Source of the DNA: CBDVBE01 sp964543525
Lineage (GTDB): Bacteria > Fibrobacterota > Chitinivibrionia > Chitinivibrionales > JANQEN01
DNA length: 64,000 bases
Reading direction: 5' to 3'
Assembly (NCBI GenBank): GCA_964543525.1
Contig: CAZIYW010000008.1
Location: 7,883-71,882, forward strand
Both the position numbers and the translations under genes were made by a program. Shown here piece by piece: positions 61,538 to 64,000 of this stretch (the stretch's first letter is position 1; each line of letters starts with the position of its first letter). The notes beneath the pieces are model-generated. The model ran no database searches. It was given only the letters and a program-made list of their open reading frames with translations, and was not told where the DNA came from.

Positions 61538-64000
61538 TTATGCCCCGGCACTCATTATTGTCAATACACCATCAACATCCGCCAGACAGGCTGTTCTGGT
61601 AACAAGGAAATCACTCTCCCGGTACTCCGGGAAAAGAGACCGGACAAGATCTCGCGGACGGCAGTTCCCCGACGGCCGTGCCGAAACCAACGCTGCTATA
61701 CCAAGTGTACCATTACGTTCCGGTACTGTCAAATTGAAAACCAGCGGTTTGAGATCACGGGTTACCGTTTTACCCTTCTTCTCAATAGTAATCAACAGAG
61801 ACGTCCTGCGTTCAATCCGCTCAATTGCACGGTGCAGGTCTTCCTTACTCATTGGCTGCAGTGGCCTGATACTGTATTGCGCAGCGACAATTGCCGCAGA
61901 TATTGCGGTCGGTTTACCGGAAATTACAGCGGCTTTTTTCAGCACAAGATCTTCGGGCAGATGCGTGTTGATGCGCTCCATATCGAACGTACAGGAGGTC
62001 GTAGTGACAATATCGAACAGCTCATTCGTGCCCATAACCCCGAGCGCCAGCGGTGGTCCGAATGCCATGCTGGGATGTGGATGATACCCCTGCGAATAGG
62101 CAACCGGTACCCGCTCCATTCTGAGCGCCCGCTGAATACAGTTTACAATGTTTTGATGCGATAAAAAGCGGGTGTTATATCCTTTTTCATATACCACCCG
62201 GTACCTATACCGATCTTTCCGCTCAGCCGATTCGGTTTCTTTTATCGCAGGGACATAATCGAAAACGCTGTCCGCTACCGTATTTTTCCGTCGGCGTACC
62301 TGCTCAGGGGTACATACCCCGCATTGCGTACACACACTCTTGCGGCAATCCTCAATTGTTTGCGCATCCCGTGCGTTCCTCAGTTCCGCACTGAAAAATT
62401 CACTGGTAATACCAAGGGAAATCACCGACCATGGAAGCGCCTGCGCTTCGGGAATCTCTCCAGCATACGGTTCCAATGCCACACCGGTTTCAGCAGCGGC
62501 CTTGCGCCAGCGGAGGAGATCAAACCGCTCATCCCACCCGTCAAAGCGCGCCCCCATCTCCCACGCTCTGCTGATAACCGCCGCTAATCTCCTGTCGCCG
62601 CGGGCCAGAACCGTCTCGAGAAAGGTCATCTCAGGATTCCGGTATGAAACTTTCACATTTTTTCTGTTTCGTAAAGCAGCTTTTATTGTCCGACCCTTTT
62701 TATTGAGGTTCACAATACCGTCCATGGACTCCCATTGAAACGGCGTATGCGCTTTGGGCGAGAACGGGGAAACCGAAACATGTACCATCCGCCGTTTTGA
62801 TTTTGCCCGAACCATATCGGCAATTGCACCCACCAGATCGATAATTGCTTCTATGTCCTCATCCGTTTCAGTAGGCAATCCTATCATAAAATAGAGTTTA
62901 ATTGTCTGAATATTGTGTGCCAGCAATAGTTCTACGGTTTTGAATATCGTCTCCCGGGTAAAATCTTTATTGATTACATTGCGCAGCCTCTGGCTCCCGG
63001 CTTCAGGAGCAATGGTAAATGATGTGGCGGAAAGCGCCGTGCGCAGGATATGCAGCTCAGATTCGGCAAGTGCATCGACCCGCGTTGACGGCAGTGAGAT
63101 ACGCAGCGGCAGTGTCTGCTTGATCTGCGCAAGTGCATGGATCAAGGAATTGAACTGTGAATAATCAGCGGTTGACAGAGAGAGCAATCCGACTTCTTCC
63201 CAGCCGGTACTGCCGGTCCCGTCAGTAACCTGGGTTACAACCGACGAAACCCTACGCTCCCGGACCGGCCGGTAATAAAACCCCGCAGCGCAGAAACGGC
63301 AGCTCCGGGTACAGCCCCGCATCACCTCAACAGCCAGTCGATGGTGAACGACATCAACGACCGGAACCAGCGGCGCAGATGGATAATCTTCATCGTCAAG
63401 AGATGATACTTTCGACGCCCGTACCGGTTGCGTTCCCCCGGATAACTCAGGTACAAGAAAAAGTCCCTTCTCGGCGACAGTGTACAAAGCGGGTACATAG
63501 ACACCGCCAAGCTCACCCAGTCTGAGCATTGTTTCGCTGCGGCCGGCTCTTCTGCTTCTATATTGTTGCAGCACAGTACATACCTCGCGAATAATCTGCT
63601 CGCCGTCACCGATAACACAGGCGTCGAAGAAATCGGCGAGGGGTTCGCAATTACCCATGCAGGAGCCGCCGGCCAGCACTATCGGATCGGTATCGGTGCG
63701 TTCTTTTGCGAGCAGTGGAATTCCTGCAAGATCGAGCATGGTAATGACGTTGGTATACTGGAGTTCATACTGGATACTGAATCCCAGCCAGTCCACCTCT
63801 TTCAGCGGCATGAAGTATTCGAGGGAGTACAGGGGAAGATGTTTTTCACGAAGTATTTTTTCAGCATCGTGCCACGGGGCATAACAGCGGGAAAGCGCCC
63901 ACCCGGGATGCTTGTTTACAATATGGTACAGTATCTGCGACCCGTAATGCGACATGCCGAGATCGTACAGCTCCGGAAAACAAAGAACGCCATGCAGGCT
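61538..64000 (-). CDS. B12-binding-type radical SAM protein with DUF2344 domain (5' end outside the window)
   Basis: The frame is open to the right edge; upstream of the first Met at 63955 it reads SLHGVLCFPELYDLG, which is family sequence, so the start lies beyond base 64000. The N-terminal part (VLAGGSCMGNCEPLADF) is the B12-binding-like domain, the radical SAM motif is RGCTRSCRFCAAGFYYRP (C-x3-C-x2-C), and the last 230 residues are a DUF2344 domain (RFLSHQNIVNCIQRALRM, YHPHPSMAFGPPLALG). This fusion matches the TIGR03960/TIGR03936 pair. The function is unknown; an RNA or ribosome modification role has been suggested for relatives. Confidence 0.88.
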   Translation of the reverse strand, partial: SLHGVLCFPELYDLGMSHYGSQILYHIVNKHPGWALSRCYAPWHDAEKILREKHLPLYSLEYFMPLKEVDWLGFSIQYELQYTNVITMLDLAGIPLLAKERTDTDPIVLAGGSCMGNCEPLADFFDACVIGDGEQIIREVCTVLQQYRSRRAGRSETMLRLGELGGVYVPALYTVAEKGLFLVPELSGGTQPVRASKVSSLDDEDYPSAPLVPVVDVVHHRLAVEVMRGCTRSCRFCAAGFYYRPVRERRVSSVVTQVTDGTGSTGWEEVGLLSLSTADYSQFNSLIHALAQIKQTLPLRISLPSTRVDALAESELHILRTALSATSFTIAPEAGSQRLRNVINKDFTRETIFKTVELLLAHNIQTIKLYFMIGLPTETDEDIEAIIDLVGAIADMVRAKSKRRMVHVSVSPFSPKAHTPFQWESMDGIVNLNKKGRTIKAALRNRKNVKVSYRNPEMTFLETVLARGDRRLAAVISRAWEMGARFDGWDERFDLLRWRKAAAETGVALEPYAGEIPEAQALPWSVISLGITSEFFSAELRNARDAQTIEDCRKSVCTQCGVCTPEQVRRRKNTVADSVFDYVPAIKETESAERKDRYRYRVVYEKGYNTRFLSHQNIVNCIQRALRMERVPVAYSQGYHPHPSMAFGPPLALGVMGTNELFDIVTTTSCTFDMERINTHLPEDLVLKKAAVISGKPTAISAAIVAAQYSIRPLQPMSKEDLHRAIERIERRTSLLITIEKKGKTVTRDLKPLVFNLTVPERNGTLGIAALVSARPSGNCRPRDLVRSLFPEYRESDFLVTRTACLADVDGVLTIMSAGA

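Noticed and set aside
1..64000. CRISPR array, rRNA or tRNA genes, integrase or complete insertion sequence
   Set aside because: No regular direct repeats with spacers, no rRNA or tRNA pattern and no transposase or integrase frame were recognised.

Overview
The window reads as chromosome of a Gram-negative bacterium. It has an outer-membrane lipid transport set (MlaE/MlaF/MlaD-type), lipoproteins, a PorV-like outer-membrane barrel protein, and a MurE with the DNPR motif that goes with meso-diaminopimelate peptidoglycan. The PorV-like barrel and a decayed tail resembling a Gly-Val-Tyr type C-terminal sorting domain point to the Fibrobacterota/Bacteroidota (FCB) side of the tree. That placement is inference from protein style and is not proven. 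The genetic code looks standard: several genes end at TGA exactly where the family C-terminus is expected. No rRNA, tRNA, CRISPR array or complete insertion sequence was seen.

Layout. 1-5.6 kb: a minus-strand run yebC - hypothetical - ruvC - ruvA (ruvA runs off the window), then murI, a LytC-type amidase and smpB, with a plus-strand HIT protein. 5.2-21.3 kb: a long minus-strand division and cell-wall (dcw) cluster led by a good sigma-70 promoter and MraZ boxes: mraZ, rsmH, ftsL, ftsI, a 58-residue unknown, murE, murF, murD, ftsW, murG, murC, ftsQ, ftsA, ftsZ, followed by another 58-residue unknown. mraY is missing from its usual place. 21.4-30.2 kb: a coiled-coil membrane protein, a GlmM-like mutase, a secreted unknown, engB-mlaE-mlaF-mlaD, and aroD with a spore-photoproduct-lyase-like radical SAM gene. 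30.3-31.1 kb: a DUF1573-type exported protein whose frame is interrupted once, by TGA, exactly at the first Cys of the family's Cys-Gly-Cys motif. This is a candidate new selenoprotein and the most interesting item here. 31.1-35.5 kb: a COG0731-type radical SAM gene and a 985-residue barrel/TPR/phosphoesterase/propeller fusion. 35.5-40.7 kb: Smr protein, two M29-type aminopeptidases, tgt and an odd lipoprotein.

40.7-64 kb is looser, accessory-like chromosome. It holds two nested palindromic elements and a nuclease-like gene bracketed by repeats, suhB, polA, lipoproteins, a PLP decarboxylase, a PAP2 phosphatase, a metal permease with a fused HMA domain, a deleted CHASE2-type cyclase remnant, a TPR/transglutaminase protein, a compact plus-strand run (FmdB-like, 2H phosphoesterase, PflX-like radical SAM, nagA), recD, an FHA-GAF-cyclase signalling protein and a B12-type radical SAM gene running off the right edge.

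The genes form three coherent modules: peptidoglycan synthesis with septation (dcw cluster, murI, amidase, glmM, nagA); outer-membrane maintenance (Mla system, lipoproteins, PorV-like fusion); and DNA/RNA maintenance (ruvC, ruvA, polA, recD, smpB, tgt, rsmH).
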